DNA of 64,000 bases from Ochotona curzoniae (lineage: Eukaryota; Chordata; Mammalia; Lagomorpha; Ochotonidae): positions 16,444,001 to 16,508,000 of the forward strand of contig NW_024466218.1 in assembly GCF_017591425.1 (NCBI RefSeq), given 5' to 3'. Within the stretch, counting starts at the first letter, position 1. Every line of letters starts with the position of its first letter. The position numbers were made by a program, and so were the translations under genes. Below are positions 1 through 11,597 of this stretch, piece after piece. The notes below the pieces were generated by a model. The model ran no database searches and was not told where the DNA came from. It worked only from the letters and a program-made list of their open reading frames with translations.

Positions 1-2250
1 TTTTTAACCCTTCAGATTTAATTGTTTTGTCAATAGGCAATAGGTTGAAACTTTTAAAACTGAGTAGCGATATGACATTTTCTTGTGTTTTAGAGAGAAC
101 TCTGTGATACTGTTATTGAGTGTAAATTTTATATGAGACAGATTACACTTAAAGGGACTGACTCATAGAGTACCTTTTATTTCTAGTAAAATTGATTGAT
201 GGAGCAAGTTTCATTAAAGACAGAGAAAGGGATCAGGACAACGGAAGCATAAACTTAGTGGGCAGAATATAGGTTCTCATGTCGATAGGGGTGGATATTT
301 CAAGGATGACTGTATTGATATAACTTGGATTAGTTATTTGATATTTTCTCTAAAAAGCACAAAAGAGTTCCTTACTTGGGCCTTAAACTTTTCTCTAAGT
401 ATGGAATTATGTGGAAATGAAAATGTTATAATGCCCCTAATCTCTATAATTGTGCCAACTGAAACAGCATCAAATAATTACCCATGAATAAATCCAATAG
501 AGCAGATAGACCACACAGACAAAATATTTTTCCTGAATTGCATTCCTGTAATAGTATTATCCGTATAAGATGTTAGCGCCTATGCTATGTTCTCTGATGG
601 GATTAATGAAAGTTGCCTATTCTTTGATACTGCATGATTTCCTAGTTATTTAGAGTAAAGCATTTGTGAATATGTTTTCATTCCATTCCATGTATAACAT
701 CCAGAATTCTTCATGAAAACATAGGAAGCAAAGGAGGAATAAGGTTACCCAAACTGAAGAAGTACAGTTATAGGCTGACAGTGTGACAGTGCTAGATGAA
801 TGGTTGTATTAATAGAATTCAGCTCATTTACAGTCTCTGACTTGAGGCTTTTGCCTGGTAAATGCTACCTAAAATGTCATAGCCCTGCCTCCCTCCCCTT
901 TTTCCTGTAACACCTTTCCATTTTCTTGTCTTGAGTAAATCTGTTGGAGCCCAAGGGCTTAGATGAACACCTCACTCTTGTCTGTTTTCATTGGGAGAAT
1001 ATATTCTGAGAGAAGTTATTTTAGTTCTCTGCATGTGGTCACAATGTCCCAGACAGAAGGGCATTTTATAGATCTACTTATACAAGAATGAAGTGGATTT
1101 TGTTATTAAAATACTAGTTAGAGGATGGATACCTTTTAAAGTTAGCCACTTAAAAATGTCCTCTGCGATCTGCATATTAAAAACCAAGCATATGTTTGAA
1201 ATTTTCACATAATCAATTTGTAATTAGTTAAAATATATGAAAGCAGAATTTTACTTAAACAGTTTTCAAATCACATTGGAATAAGATATAATTTCATGTG
1301 GAAATAACTTAGATTGAGTAGTATCTGTCTTCCTACAAACCTCATCTGATGGTAAGCAAAAGGATGAAACAGTTTTAGGCATGATAGTCTACAATACTAG
1401 CTGGTGGCATACTTCAAACATTTTCTCTGTAACTACATAATCTTGATTGAGTTTGCACAGATGCTCGTCAGGTGGGTGGAGATACACAGAGGTTCCTTGG
1501 TAACATTCACAGTGCATTGTCTGAGCAGTCTGGAATGCAGCCAGAGGCAGGGCTTCCCAGAGAAACACACGTTCTGCTAGTCTTCAGACGGTGTCTGCAC
1601 CGTTTCCTTGGCCTCTGACTTCAGGTTCTAACATCTTCTAGTTCAGTAATTCAAAGTAGTCACATTTACTAACGGTCTGAATCAGCTTCCCGTTTTGCTG
1701 TGTTGTTCTTTGGTCTCACAATCTTGTTTTGTATACTGTGCCTTAGTCAATTCAGTCAACATTTATTTTTGAAAACTGGCTATGTGCCTTCTGTTTTAAC
1801 CACTGGAACATACAACATTGATATTTTCCCATGAAAACTACTCCTTTAGTTGGAAACAAAGTATTGCTACTATTTGAGAATTTTATAATAAATTTGGTAC
1901 TGTTTTTACCTCTCTCAATTCTTTTTCAGTCAATGTATCTTTGAATGTGGGCTGTTTACACATTATGTCTCAGTCAGAGTCTGGGGAGAAAATGAATGAT
2001 TATAGCACCATGGGATCTGGAGCACAATAAAAGTATAAAATGGTAAGATGCTAGCAGATGAGTACCAAGAAAATGGTATGTTATATCTGGCAGACTGAAG
2101 AAAACTAGACTTGGATGAGAAAAACTTGAACTAGGGTCCTGAGGTTCAATAGACTCTCAGTTAAGAACTGTAACCAGAGGGGAGAACCTATGTAAGTATA
2201 CAGAGGAATGAAATACCCGGATTAGCCAGAACAAGATCTGCTTCTTATTT
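1..2250. other. Unrecognised AT-rich non-coding sequence
   Basis: No long open frame, no lagomorph SINE and no recognisable L1 protein remnant is visible. A short piece near 1755-1815 (CAACATTTATTTTTG... TATGTGCCTTCTG) resembles a common ancient mammalian interspersed repeat with the 'tatttattgagc...tatgtgcc' core, but it is too short to name. The rest looks like unique or very old sequence. Confidence 0.5.
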
Positions 2251-2253
2251 TGG

Positions 2254-2820
2254 TTACAAAAGAAGAGTATTAAGGGAAGAAATGAGAATGGATGGTATAA
2301 ACAAAATCATATAATCATACATCTTTATTGTTTCCATTCTTATCACATTTCCAAAAGGGAAAATTTGGTTCTTGCTTTTCTTTGGACCTAAAATATGACC
2401 ATTTGCCTCATAGGTTCTCTGTCTGTTCCCTGTGAAAGGATAATGTAGGTATTTCATTTTGATGATTTCCTTAGGTGCTTGAAGTAGGGAGCGGAAATTC
2501 CAAGAAATAAAGTAATATTTTGTAAACGTCTCTGTTGATCTCTAGTGAAATTTGTATCTATTGTTTCAATAGCTAAGATCACCTCTCTTGTCCAACCTTG
2601 AGGGTTTCTTAGTGCCTCTATCTGTGTCAGATCACCTTTTGATTCTTCTTGAATCGGCAACTGAGGAACCCTTGGCAGGTTTTTTGCCACCTGTTACTTG
2701 GGGAGACATTATCCAAAGCTTCCTCTTCTCACTTGTGGAAAATAAGCCCAGATTGTCACAAACTTTGAGGATTTGCACTATTTGCTCATAAAGGGTTTTT
2801 TTTTTTTTTTGGTGTTTCAA
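2254..2820 (-). other. Chain of three short minus-strand ORFs, possible decayed coding sequence
   Basis: Read on the minus strand, ORFs at 2820-2632, 2690-2454 and 2457-2254 follow one another with overlaps of 59 and 4 bases. The first and third share a frame; the middle one is in a different frame. The predicted peptides are rich in K, E, Q and R with few low-complexity runs. I do not recognise the product. No polyadenylation signal with A-tail was found at the low-coordinate end, so a processed pseudogene is not shown. Chance ORFs of this size are common, so this is a weak candidate for a frameshifted gene remnant. Confidence 0.15.
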
Positions 2821-4159
2821 TCTACTCTACTGGCTAAGAGAAATTCCTAGCATTTGTATAGACTTCTGAAAGAATGAATTTTAAGCCATAGAAAACAAAC
2901 AAACAAAAAAAAGTTTTTAAAATTTTGCAATTTTTCACAGCTTTGGAGAATTAATACTTATTTATTTTTGGGTCTCATTCTTAGTTAACTAAATCAATGT
3001 CTTACTGGGGAACATAAGTATCTGCCCTTTAAGCAATATCTATGGCACGTTTATCTCTGTCTTGCTACAGTTTATGGTGCTCCGATGCAAGATAAACATA
3101 GATACGAAAGTTATTGAATTTCTAAAGCAAATATAAGGGTTTAGAGCCAAATATTAATTTGACACTGAGTGGATGCATGCTCTAAAAATTGCAAATGAAT
3201 GGAGGAAACTGTTTCAAATGGGCCTGATTCTGATGTGTTTAAAAGACATCTAGAATAACAAACTCTGTTCCTTCATTAAGAAATAATGAAGGGATAGTCA
3301 TGTGTTCCAACTTTAAAAGGCCAAATGCTTCCTGTGAGTGTTGACAGGAAACGATGAATTTCCTGTGACCATCAAGCACCTCTAAGAAAGACATGGATTG
3401 AATTAATAAGATAGAGAAAGCTTTCTCTTCCCTAGTCATGAAATGCAACCAGATGGCCAGTCCCACATGCCACTGAGAAATGCTGAAGTTGTGTGTGTGT
3501 GTGTGTGTGTGTGTTCCAAGATGAAAGCTCTTATAGGGAAAGTACATACAGAAAGGTGAAGAGTGAAACCAACAGGGAAAACCCAAGACACAGAAAGGAA
3601 AGTTAAAATTTCAATGGGAACATTCACAATGAAAGTGTGCAACCCTGGCCATACAGGTAGATATAATTCTGGAATACAATGAATTCCTCTTTTTTCCCAA
3701 ACAGATGCATAGTACACTAACATAAACATATGTCTGTTTCCTACCTTGTGTGGGATTTTTAAGTAAACTTTTAACCAGTATATAGCATTGATTTGAAAAA
3801 ATAATACTAATTCTAAATGTTATGGTTGATAAGTATTTGCAAATTGAACTGTGTAAAAACTGTGCAATGAAGATACAGAGTATTATAAATGATCAAAAGT
3901 TTCTTTTCGCTTCAATTCCTATCCTCTCTCTTTTCTTAAAGGAAGCTCTTATTTTGTCTTTAACAAAAAACTGTATTTCTTCTTTTTAAGCCTAAATGAA
4001 CGTAATGTCATATGTGACTTTTTCTTTAACATTTCTGCACATTATATTGAGAAAATTATCCCCTTAAATATATAACTGTAGGTCATCATTTTTACAATTT
4101 TTTTTAGTATTTTCAGTATATGAATAAAGATACAAAATAAATTGATACAGTGCATTAGG
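2821..4159. other. Non-coding sequence, no gene seen
   Basis: The only clear structure is the (GT)n microsatellite near 3490. Minus-strand ORFs here (for example 3239-3586) read the complementary CA repeat as a Thr-His run and have no other sign of being genes. Confidence 0.5.
3490..3514. repeat. (GT)n microsatellite
   Basis: Twelve to thirteen uninterrupted GT dinucleotides. Expected to be length-polymorphic. Confidence 0.95.
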
Positions 4160-4560
4160 TTCTTGGGTTTTAGGATTTTAGGATTCAACAGAGAGGCATT
4201 GACTAGTTGTAGCAGAAAAGACTTTAGTGGGGATGGTATACAGGGTTTAAAGAGAGAGTAAGAGTAGAGCCTGGCTGTACAAAGCACAGGGTTTTGAAAC
4301 CAGGTTTCATTCCCCTTGAGAAGCAGGCAGAGCCCCTGAAGTGTGGTGAACACACAGAGAAGGCTAAACAAACCAGGGACCCTGAGAAGGTGGGTGGGGA
4401 TGGAGAGAAGAGCTTCTGGGTGAGGTGCACTGTGTACCTTGCGATGCATCAGCACGCTGCGATGTCCCCTGATGCTTCGCTTTCTGAAATAGTAAGCATT
4501 GCATTAGCATTTGGGTAAACTCTACCTGGGCCCATCAGATCTTGGGGTTCAGGCCCAGTG
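4160..4560 (-). mobile_element. Possible solitary LTR of an endogenous retrovirus or MaLR
   Basis: This block is clearly richer in GC than its surroundings. Read on the minus strand it has LTR-like organisation: a CT-rich stretch, then CCCCACTAAAGTCTTTTCTG, similar to the region downstream of the poly(A) signal in many retroviral LTRs, near the low-coordinate end. I could not define the TG...CA ends or a TSD, and there is no internal coding sequence next to it. It could equally be unique sequence. Confidence 0.25.
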
Positions 4561-4800
4561 TTCCAATGCAATGTATTTGTACATTCTACTATTGATGATC
4601 CTTCAGAATTTTTCCAGTTTTTGCTCTGATAAAGAAAATGCTGTTTTTGAAACAGTTTTGTACATTTTTTATTTTATTTTTATTTTTTGCAAATGTATAT
4701 GTTTCCCATTGGTTAAACATTTGCAAGTAATTTCTAAGTTATAGTCTGTGGATGCATATAGCTTCCTAACAAATGCATATATATATACATGTATATATAC

Positions 4801-4841
4801 AATATTGGATATTGAATTTTGAATATTGGATATTGAATTTA
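4801..4841. repeat. 21-bp tandem duplication
   Basis: Two consecutive copies of a 21-base AT-rich unit starting AATATTGGATATTGAATTTT. A short (TA)n tract lies immediately upstream (4779-4800). Confidence 0.85.
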
Positions 4842-5129
4842 AAATGAAGCTAGTGCTGCACAGCTGTGGCAGAAAACCATCTTCTCATAAGCATTCCTGA
4901 AGCCATTACATATATGTACTTTAAAGTTGTATCTTAATCTGTAATTGAAGCTATAGACCAAAATAATTGATGCAGTCATATGGAAGTTAAAAAAAAAAGA
5001 AAAAAGAAAAACTAAGCATCAAGAATTTATATTAGAAGATTAGAAAATTCAGAGAATAGTTTAATATACTGTCATGACTTCTGGGTTGGAAAAATGTTTT
5101 ATAAAATATTTATATGCTTTCTCATTACT

Positions 5130-5464
5130 ATTTATTTATTTTTATTCAAAAGTCAGATATGCAGAGAAAACGGAAAACAGAGAGGAAAATCTTCCATCCA
5201 ATGATTCACTCCCCAAGTGACCACAATGGACAATGCTGAGTCGATCCAAAGCCAGGAGCCAGGAGCCAGGAGCCAGGAGCTTCCTCCAGATCTCCCATGC
5301 AGGTGCAGGATCCCCAGGCTTTGGGCCATCCTTGACTGCTTTCCCAGGCCACAAGCAGGGAGCTGGATGGGAAGTGTGGCAGCCGTGATTAGAACCGGTG
5401 CCCATATGGGATCCTGACATTTGCAAGGGAAAGACCTCAGCCACTAGGGTAACATGTTGGGCTC
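5130..5464 (-). mobile_element. C-SINE (lagomorph tRNA-derived SINE), near full length
   Basis: The minus-strand order is tail (TTTATTTATTTTTATTC), the CAGAGAGGAAAATCTTCCATCC motif, GATTCACTCCCCAAGTGACC, the AGCCAGGAGC block, the TCCCATGCAGGTGCAGG motif and the tRNA-derived head ending GGGCTCC. The AGCCAGGAGC block is expanded into four GCCAGGA units at 5251-5280; most copies have one or two. C-SINEs are non-coding pol III elements moved by L1 enzymes, so the ORFs overlapping it on both strands are not genes. Confidence 0.93.
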
Positions 5465-5544
5465 CGTTGCTGTTAAAAACGTCTTTTTAAGAAAATAAAA
5501 CATTAAGCCACCAAATGAAATGTGTTTGCTATACATTTAACTGA

Positions 5545-6180
5545 TGAGGGGAATTAACTCAGAATATATAAAAGTTCCTACTACTCAGTTATTAAAAGAC
5601 CGCATAACAGAAATTGAGACAGAATTTGAAAAGGGCGTGGTAGAAATGATGTCCCAAAGTCCTACAAAAATATAAGAGTAATCAATGCAGCTTAGGATTA
5701 GATGCTACTACACGGACTTCAGATTAACATTTATTAAACAGGACGATCACTGGGTTCACATCTGGTTGATGTGAGTGTTAAATGGCCAATCATTTATAAC
5801 ACCTGTTTTACATTCTTTGCTACAGAGATTTCTTCTGAGTATCTACACCTAACAACATGTACACCATGAAACACGTACCAGAATATTCACAGCAGCTTTA
5901 TTCATCATATTGGAAAATTTTTAAAATGAATTTTTATCAATACTAGGGCAGATAATAATTACATCCCTATATAAAATTATGGAATAATATGCAGGAGGAG
6001 TTAACAGACTTTTTAAAGTGACAGAGACAGAGAGCAATGTGTAAGCATGAATCATTGGAGATGGAAAAGTATGGGTGCTGTTTCCTTGACTGGATGGCAT
6101 GTATAATTGAATGGTATGCTCATGATAATTCTTGAAGATTCACATGTTTCATGTTCTTCTATGTAATATATTATATTTTC
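5545..6180 (+). mobile_element. Old L1 fragment, ORF2 3' part and 3' UTR
   Basis: By eye this matches the end of mammalian L1 ORF2: a reverse-transcriptase-distal stretch near 5545-5700, the ATTCACAGCAGCTTTATTCA segment near 5887 and the ATGGAATAATATGCAGGAGG segment near 5980, which encode the conserved C-terminal region. Many substitutions and indels mean no reading frame survives. Its 3' UTR runs up to the C-SINEs at 6182-6816 and may resume after them (6817-6850). Confidence 0.75.
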
Positions 6181-6181
6181 T

Positions 6182-6517
6182 TTTTTAAAGATTTATTTTA
6201 TTTTTTATTGGAAAGTTAAATACACAGAGAGGAGGAGAGACAGAAAGGAAGATATTCTCTCCGTTGATTCACTCCCCATTTGGCCAAATTGGCTGGAGCT
6301 GAGACAATCTGAAACCAGAAGCGATGAGCCAGGTGCTCTTCTGGGTCTCCCATGAAGCTAAAGGTCCCAAACCTTTGGGTATCCTTGACTGCTTTTCCAG
6401 GCCACAAGCATGAAGCTGGATGGGAAGAGGGGCTTCCAGGATTAGAACCAGTGCCTATATGGGATCCCCGCACTGTCAAGGCAAGAACTTTAGCCACTAG
6501 ACCACCTTGCCAGGTCC
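6182..6517 (-). mobile_element. C-SINE, full length
   Basis: Complete minus-strand copy: AAGATTTATTTTATTTTT tail, ACAGAGAGGAGGAGAGACAG motif, GATTCACTCCCC motif and head ending CCTTGCCAGGTCC. It sits in the 3' UTR of an older L1 and directly abuts the next C-SINE in the same orientation. Confidence 0.93.
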
Positions 6518-6529
6518 AATTTATTTATT

Positions 6530-6816
6530 TTTAAAGAATTATTTTATTTTTACTGGAAGGTCAGATATACAGAGAGGAGGAGAGACAGATCTTCCATCCG
6601 CTGAATCACTCCCCAAACAGCCACAAGGGCCGGAGCTGAGTTGATCCAGTGCCAGGAGCCTGGAGCCTCTTCCCATGGCCATCCTTTAGTGCTCTCCCAG
6701 ATCACAAGCAGGGAGCTGAAATGGATGCGGGCATCTGGGATTAGATCCGGTGCCCATATGGGATCCCAACACATACAAGATGAGGACTTTAGCCACTAGA
6801 CTACTGCACTGGGCCC
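6530..6816 (-). mobile_element. C-SINE, internally deleted
   Basis: Second C-SINE in the same orientation, beginning AGAATTATTTTATTTTTACTGG and ending GCACTGGGCCC. It lacks the block between CTTCC and CCATGGCCATCC that normally holds the GGTGCAGGGTCCCAAGG motif, so it is about 40 bases short there. Confidence 0.92.
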
Positions 6817-7309
6817 TGCTGTAAGTTTTTTAAATGTGGTTTTATCCTAAATATTGTCCTTCTGTTCATTTGTTTTGGCAGAGGCTGAATTTCACCCTTT
6901 AATTGCTATAGTGCTAATGTAACTACATTAACAGCTACTTTGCTAATGTTGTCTCTACAAACCTTTATGCACAATGGTATGTGTTATAACCAAATTGAAT
7001 ATTCAGCACTTTCCCAGAGAAGGATCTATCCAGCAGTAACACTCTCTGAGTACAGAAAAAGAGTAAGGAAACAACATGTACAAACTATGAGCATGAGGAC
7101 AATGTCCTCCGAGGACGCCAAGAGGACTTTTCCTGGCTGACAAGGCACATGGTACCACTACAAGGGCAAAAGCAACAGCTATGTTATGGCGGTGTTGGGA
7201 TTCTAGGATTTTGATGCTGTGACCCATTTTAAACTCTGGCATCTTCTCATTGTTAGAATGAATTCTCATAGATTACATAGCCTGTCTTTGCTTACGTTTC
7301 TTCTTTTAT

Positions 7310-7400
7310 AAAACAACAATAAATATTGCCTGATCACAAAATTGCTTTGAGAAATTAATACAATATATTTTAAGGAAGGCACTTAGCCCAGAATAGTATT
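7310..7400 (+). mobile_element. Probable MIR fragment
   Basis: The order ...AATAAATATTGCCTG..., GAGAAATTAATACAATATAT... and GGCACTTAGCCCAGAATAG follows the 3' half of MIR (GAGTTAATACATGTAAAGC...CTTAGAACAGTGCC). Highly diverged; assigned by eye. Confidence 0.4.
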
Positions 7401-7817
7401 AAACTAATACAGATTATCCCTGCTGTGCTTCAAACTATTTTAAATTGGCTTAAACAAACACTCAACAAAAGTATTTTTGTTTTGTTTTGTTGTTTTAATT
7501 CAGCAAAGAGCAGTTGTGGAGCTGGACTTTAGGTCTCAGGAATCCAGGCAATTGATTTGTTGAGAGAAGAGAGCGATTTACTTCTCTCATCTGTCTCATC
7601 ATTGTTATTACAGACAGATTTCTTCTGTTTGTTAAGGATACGACACAGGCTCTATGATACTTCATCTCATCATCTCATCCACAACTTAGCGTGAGATTCT
7701 CATGTCTGTAAGGAGAGTATTACAGATCTCCAAAAGAGCTTCATTTCCTGCATGTTTGGCAATAGGTCAACACATGTCATAAAGGAATTTAAGTTTGAAA
7801 TCCCAGAAAAACAATAC

Positions 7818-7833
7818 AGAATTGGGAAGAGCA
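7818..7833. repeat. Upstream TSD of the 5S retropseudogene
   Basis: AGAATTGGGAAGAGCA; its partner AGAATTGGGAAGAGTA is at 7921-7936. Sixteen bases with one C/T difference. Confidence 0.92.
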
Positions 7834-7923
7834 GTCTACAGTTATACCACCCTGAACGCTCCAGATCTCGTCTGATCACGGAAGCTAGGCAGGGTCGGGC
7901 CTGGTTAGTACTTGGATGGGAGA
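7834..7923 (+). pseudogene. 5S rRNA retropseudogene, 3'-truncated and tailless
   Basis: The sequence starts at the exact 5' nucleotide of 5S rRNA (GTCTAC) and follows it without gaps for 90 bases to GGATGGGAGA; by eye there are about seven substitutions from the mammalian 5S I know. The last ~31 bases of 5S are missing and there is no poly(A). It is flanked by a 16-base TSD (7818-7833 and 7921-7936, one mismatch), so it is a retrotransposed copy, not part of a 5S array. The AGA at its 3' end is shared with the start of the downstream TSD, i.e. 3-base microhomology. The pol III internal control region (about positions 50-97 of 5S) is mostly present but its end is lost and there is no T-run terminator, so function is unlikely. 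Confidence 0.95.
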
Positions 7924-7936
7924 ATTGGGAAGAGTA

Positions 7937-10900
7937 GCCCATAGGAGGTACCATGATAGGGAAGAAAAAGCAGCAAGTTTAAATAATGACATAAAATACT
8001 AAAAACAAGAGTTCATGTTAAATACATGTTAAGTTCATGCTATGTCAGAAATTAATCACAAAATTTGAGAGTTTGCAAGTTAGCAAAAACAACAAGAAAG
8101 AAGTGGCTCAGGAATATCCTCATTGGATGTGACAAAAGAATGATAGGCTAAATCCCAACAGGTTCAGCTCTTCCTGTTTCACACTAAACTCAACATTTTC
8201 CCAAAAAGGAAGATGAAGATAAGATGGAATAAACATTCTGAAAGAGGTCTGTATCCCAAGCCTGTATAACATGTGACTATGTAACTAAACATTGCAGCAG
8301 GATCTTTGCAGCTGGAATTGAGTTAAGGATGTTGAGATAAGGGAGAGTATCCTGGCTTATCCATGTGAGTGTAATGTAATCACAGGTTACCTTCCATATA
8401 GAGAAAGGAGGGGGTGGTTGGACCGAGTGAAGAAGATACTGTGAAATCAAATGCAGGAGCAGGATAGATACCAGTTTTCATGATGGTAGAGGGTCACATC
8501 CAAGAAATGCACACAGCTTCTAGATTTTAAAAAATGGTAATGTGTGGTTTTCCAAATACAACTTAGAGGCACACATCTTACTAACATATTGATTAATTTT
8601 TGATATCCGTTGCAGACATCTTTTCTCAGAATTGCAAGAGAATGAATCATTCCTTGTTTTTGAAGCGGTTGACGGTATGGGAATTTGTTACTGATGCAAC
8701 GCTCCTGTGCTTACCAAAGCTTTCCCCTGGCTCTCTTTCTGTGTCACTTTTTCCATCTTGCTACACCTTCCCTTTAATTATTAGACTTTTTATTTTAGCT
8801 TGAATCTCTCCGGAAAGAGGGCACAGAACTTTGAAACTTTATCCACCAAAAAGTACTCAAGAGGATGCATCATCCCTTTGTGCTGTTCTACTTTCTTGAG
8901 CCAAGAGCAGTGGATTTCTCAATCCTTTTGGTAAACACAGCTAGGTTGTGATCAACTTAAAGTCACGTGACAGAAGCATATTCTTAGTTTATAGCACATG
9001 GACGGACAAATTTGTTATTAGTTTTCATGCCACCAGACCATTGCACAGGGTCCAGAAGGTTTTCACTGGGTCATATATGCAGGTTTTGCACTCTGTGAAC
9101 CTCGCCAATACCCAGCAAGTTTATGAATTTTCAGACAAGTAGAAGATATCCAGTAAAATTTGGATTTCAATAAAGAGCAAATGTTAAGTTTAATGTCTCA
9201 TACAGTTTTCGAAATATAATTTAGACATTCTAATATTTAATCTGTTGCTTATCTAAAGTTCATATTTAGCTGGTACCTTGTAGTTTTCTTTGCCAAATCT
9301 GATAAATCTGTATCTTTTGGTTTTCCCTTATTGAAAATATGGAGTTGCAGTTCCTTTGTTGTGGGTGATTTTTTATATTCTGACAGAAATATCTTAGCTG
9401 TGTTGTTGGTCTCTATCTCGTTGCGCTCTGAGATAGATACTTTAGTGGATAAAATCTAGGACATCCTACACTATTTCTCTGGTTTGCATGACATACTTTA
9501 TGTAGCAAGAAACCTACGTGCAATCTTGGCCCTGATTTTGGGATGCGCTCATGTTTGTTTTCATTGCCTGGGCTGTGAGCCTGCTGCCTCCTGACTTCAA
9601 CATGTCTAGGCTGCTATCAGGTATCGGTTGTTGTGCTCTGTTACATGCATGCGATACATATTTAACACACAAAAGCTTCAACCCAAACATGTGGTACAGG
9701 GTGGTTATTTCATCCTTCTACCCCTTTACATGACTTCAAAGAGTCACGTTAGAAAAACAAACAAGCAAAGAACAAACAACAACAACAAACCAGAGCCCAA
9801 ACAAAAGAAAAACCTTCCAGAGAAGTATGCTTCAAACTCACTCAACATCCCTTTATTCTCTGCACATCCATATGGCATAATACTTTCTTGGAACATTTTC
9901 CTTGCCTTCTAGTATCTTACTTTTATGCATCTTGTTTACTGCTTCCTAATGCCTTCAAAAAATTATTGCTCAACATTCTGTCCGTATAAAAAAAGAGATT
10001 CAAGTAGGTGATCTCTATTTTTGTTCTTGCCCTAGTTATCTATGTTCTGGGGAGACTTTTTTTTTTTTTGTCCTGTTCTAGGTTGTTTCTGTAACCTAAC
10101 ATATGAGCCATCCTTTTTTTTTTTTCCTGCAGAAATAGTTTTGTTTGAAATGTTTTATTTTTTGTTCTTTTAAATATTGTTGTTAGAGTTCTTATCTGAG
10201 TTATTACAATGGGCACAAAGTATTAAAGTTATCCTTAGAATGGGCATACCCACCATGCTTCCTAAAAATCATTTCATAAAGCTCTGATATTCTCTACGTT
10301 CTCCATTACCTTCACATCCAGTAGGAAGTGGTGTGGAGAGTATTCTAATAAATTCTTACATTCCTTAATTGGTCCTTGCATTTGCTCTTGCTCTTTTTGC
10401 CCTCACTCCTGCTACATATGTGTCTTCCTCTGTGCTGTTGACATTTCTGATGAGTTGTTACTTAATGCTTTTGTCTACTTTGTTCCCTTGTCTTAAATGT
10501 CTTTCTTGGCTTTATCCAGGTGATTAAAACTATTCAGTTTTAAGAAACAAATGGAAAGATTACCTGATCTAAGTAGGTTTCATTGACAATCTGGTGTTCT
10601 TTTTCACATTCCTCTATGGCTTATGGATCCTTGCAAACACCACTGGAATGTCTTTACAGTTATCATCTGCTGCTGTTTGATTACAAAAGTGTGTCTCTCC
10701 TTTTACCAGATGCTCTGTGAGACATGATTTGTATCATTTTTCTCCACTACCCCAGGAGCTAATGCAATACTGGGGCATGTGCTGTTCACAGAGTAAATAG
10801 ATGGTAAAAGATCCCTGCCATATGGACACCAAGGGATGGGGTACCACCCTTCTGTCAACATTGCCAGCAGCCAAATTCATCTGGGACATCCTACTTTGAG

Positions 10901-11252
10901 GATTAGAGCCATTTCAGTCTCACATCAGAAACCAATCTTGAATTTATAGTTTTGGTTACTGAAAAACTAAAACACATCAGAATAAAATAAACTAAAAATC
11001 AAGTCATTGCAAATTTGAGAATTGATATCTTTCGAAACTATTCAGTCTGGACATTAAATAAAATTTGTTGGAAAAGAACTAGCAAAAACAACTATATTTC
11101 TTTAATGAATAAATCCTACATTTTCTAAAATGGGCTATCACGAACACTTCCACAGTAAGAAAGATGATTTTTGTTTCTATAATTATAGAATCCAGATTTG
11201 CTTTTTTTTTTTTTTTTTCAAAAAATTTTAAGCAATGTTTGTAGGATGTCCC
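7937..11252. other. Non-coding sequence without recognised repeats
   Basis: No C-SINE and no recognisable L1 for about 3.3 kb. Low-complexity pieces include an A/C-rich tract near 9751-9800, poly(T) runs near 10060, 10112 and 11200-11218, and pyrimidine-rich stretches at 10-10.5 kb. The short ORFs on both strands show no family features. Confidence 0.45.
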
Positions 11253-11267
11253 AAAAGATTTACTACT

Positions 11268-11597
11268 GGGCCTGGCGCAGTGGCGCAGGTGGTTAAGGTC
11301 CTCGCCTTGCACGCCCGGGATCCCATATGGGCGCCAGTTCTATCCTGGCAGCCCCGCTTCCCTTCCAGCTATCTGCCTGTGGCCCGGGAAGGCAGTCAAG
11401 GACGGCCCAAAGCTTTGGGACCCTGCACCCGCGTGGGAGACCCGGAAGAGGCTCCTGGCTTCGGATCGGCATAGTATCGGCCTGTTGCGCTCACTTGGGG
11501 AGTGAATCATCGGCTGGAAGATCTTCCTCTCTGTCTCTCCTCTCTGTATATCTGCCGTTCCAATAGAAAAATAATAAAAATAAATCTTAAAAAAAAA
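11268..11597 (+). mobile_element. Young full-length C-SINE with 15-bp TSD
   Basis: Starts GGGCCTGGCGCAG and runs through the tRNA-derived head (pol III B-box region near 11336), the CGGCCCAAAGCTTTGGGACC core and the AATCATCGG motif to AATAAAAATAAATCTT plus an A-run. Many CpG sites are retained, which suggests recent insertion. The TSD AAAAGATTTACTACT is at 11253-11267 and again at 11598-11612. Diagnostic variants GGCATAGTA...GTTGCGCTCAC and GCCCCGCTTCCCTTCC separate it from most copies in the window. ORFs reading through it are not genes. Confidence 0.97.

Noticed and set aside
7921..7948. Degenerate 3' end of 5S rRNA continuing after 7923
   Set aside because: The sequence is better explained as the downstream TSD (AGAATTGGGAAGAGTA), which matches the upstream flank in 15 of 16 bases.
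11200..11218. T-run next to the young C-SINE as a second poly(A)-only insertion
   Set aside because: The flanks show no direct repeat. The other long T-runs I checked (2798, 13697, 16921, 18886, 34467, 57239) also lack one.
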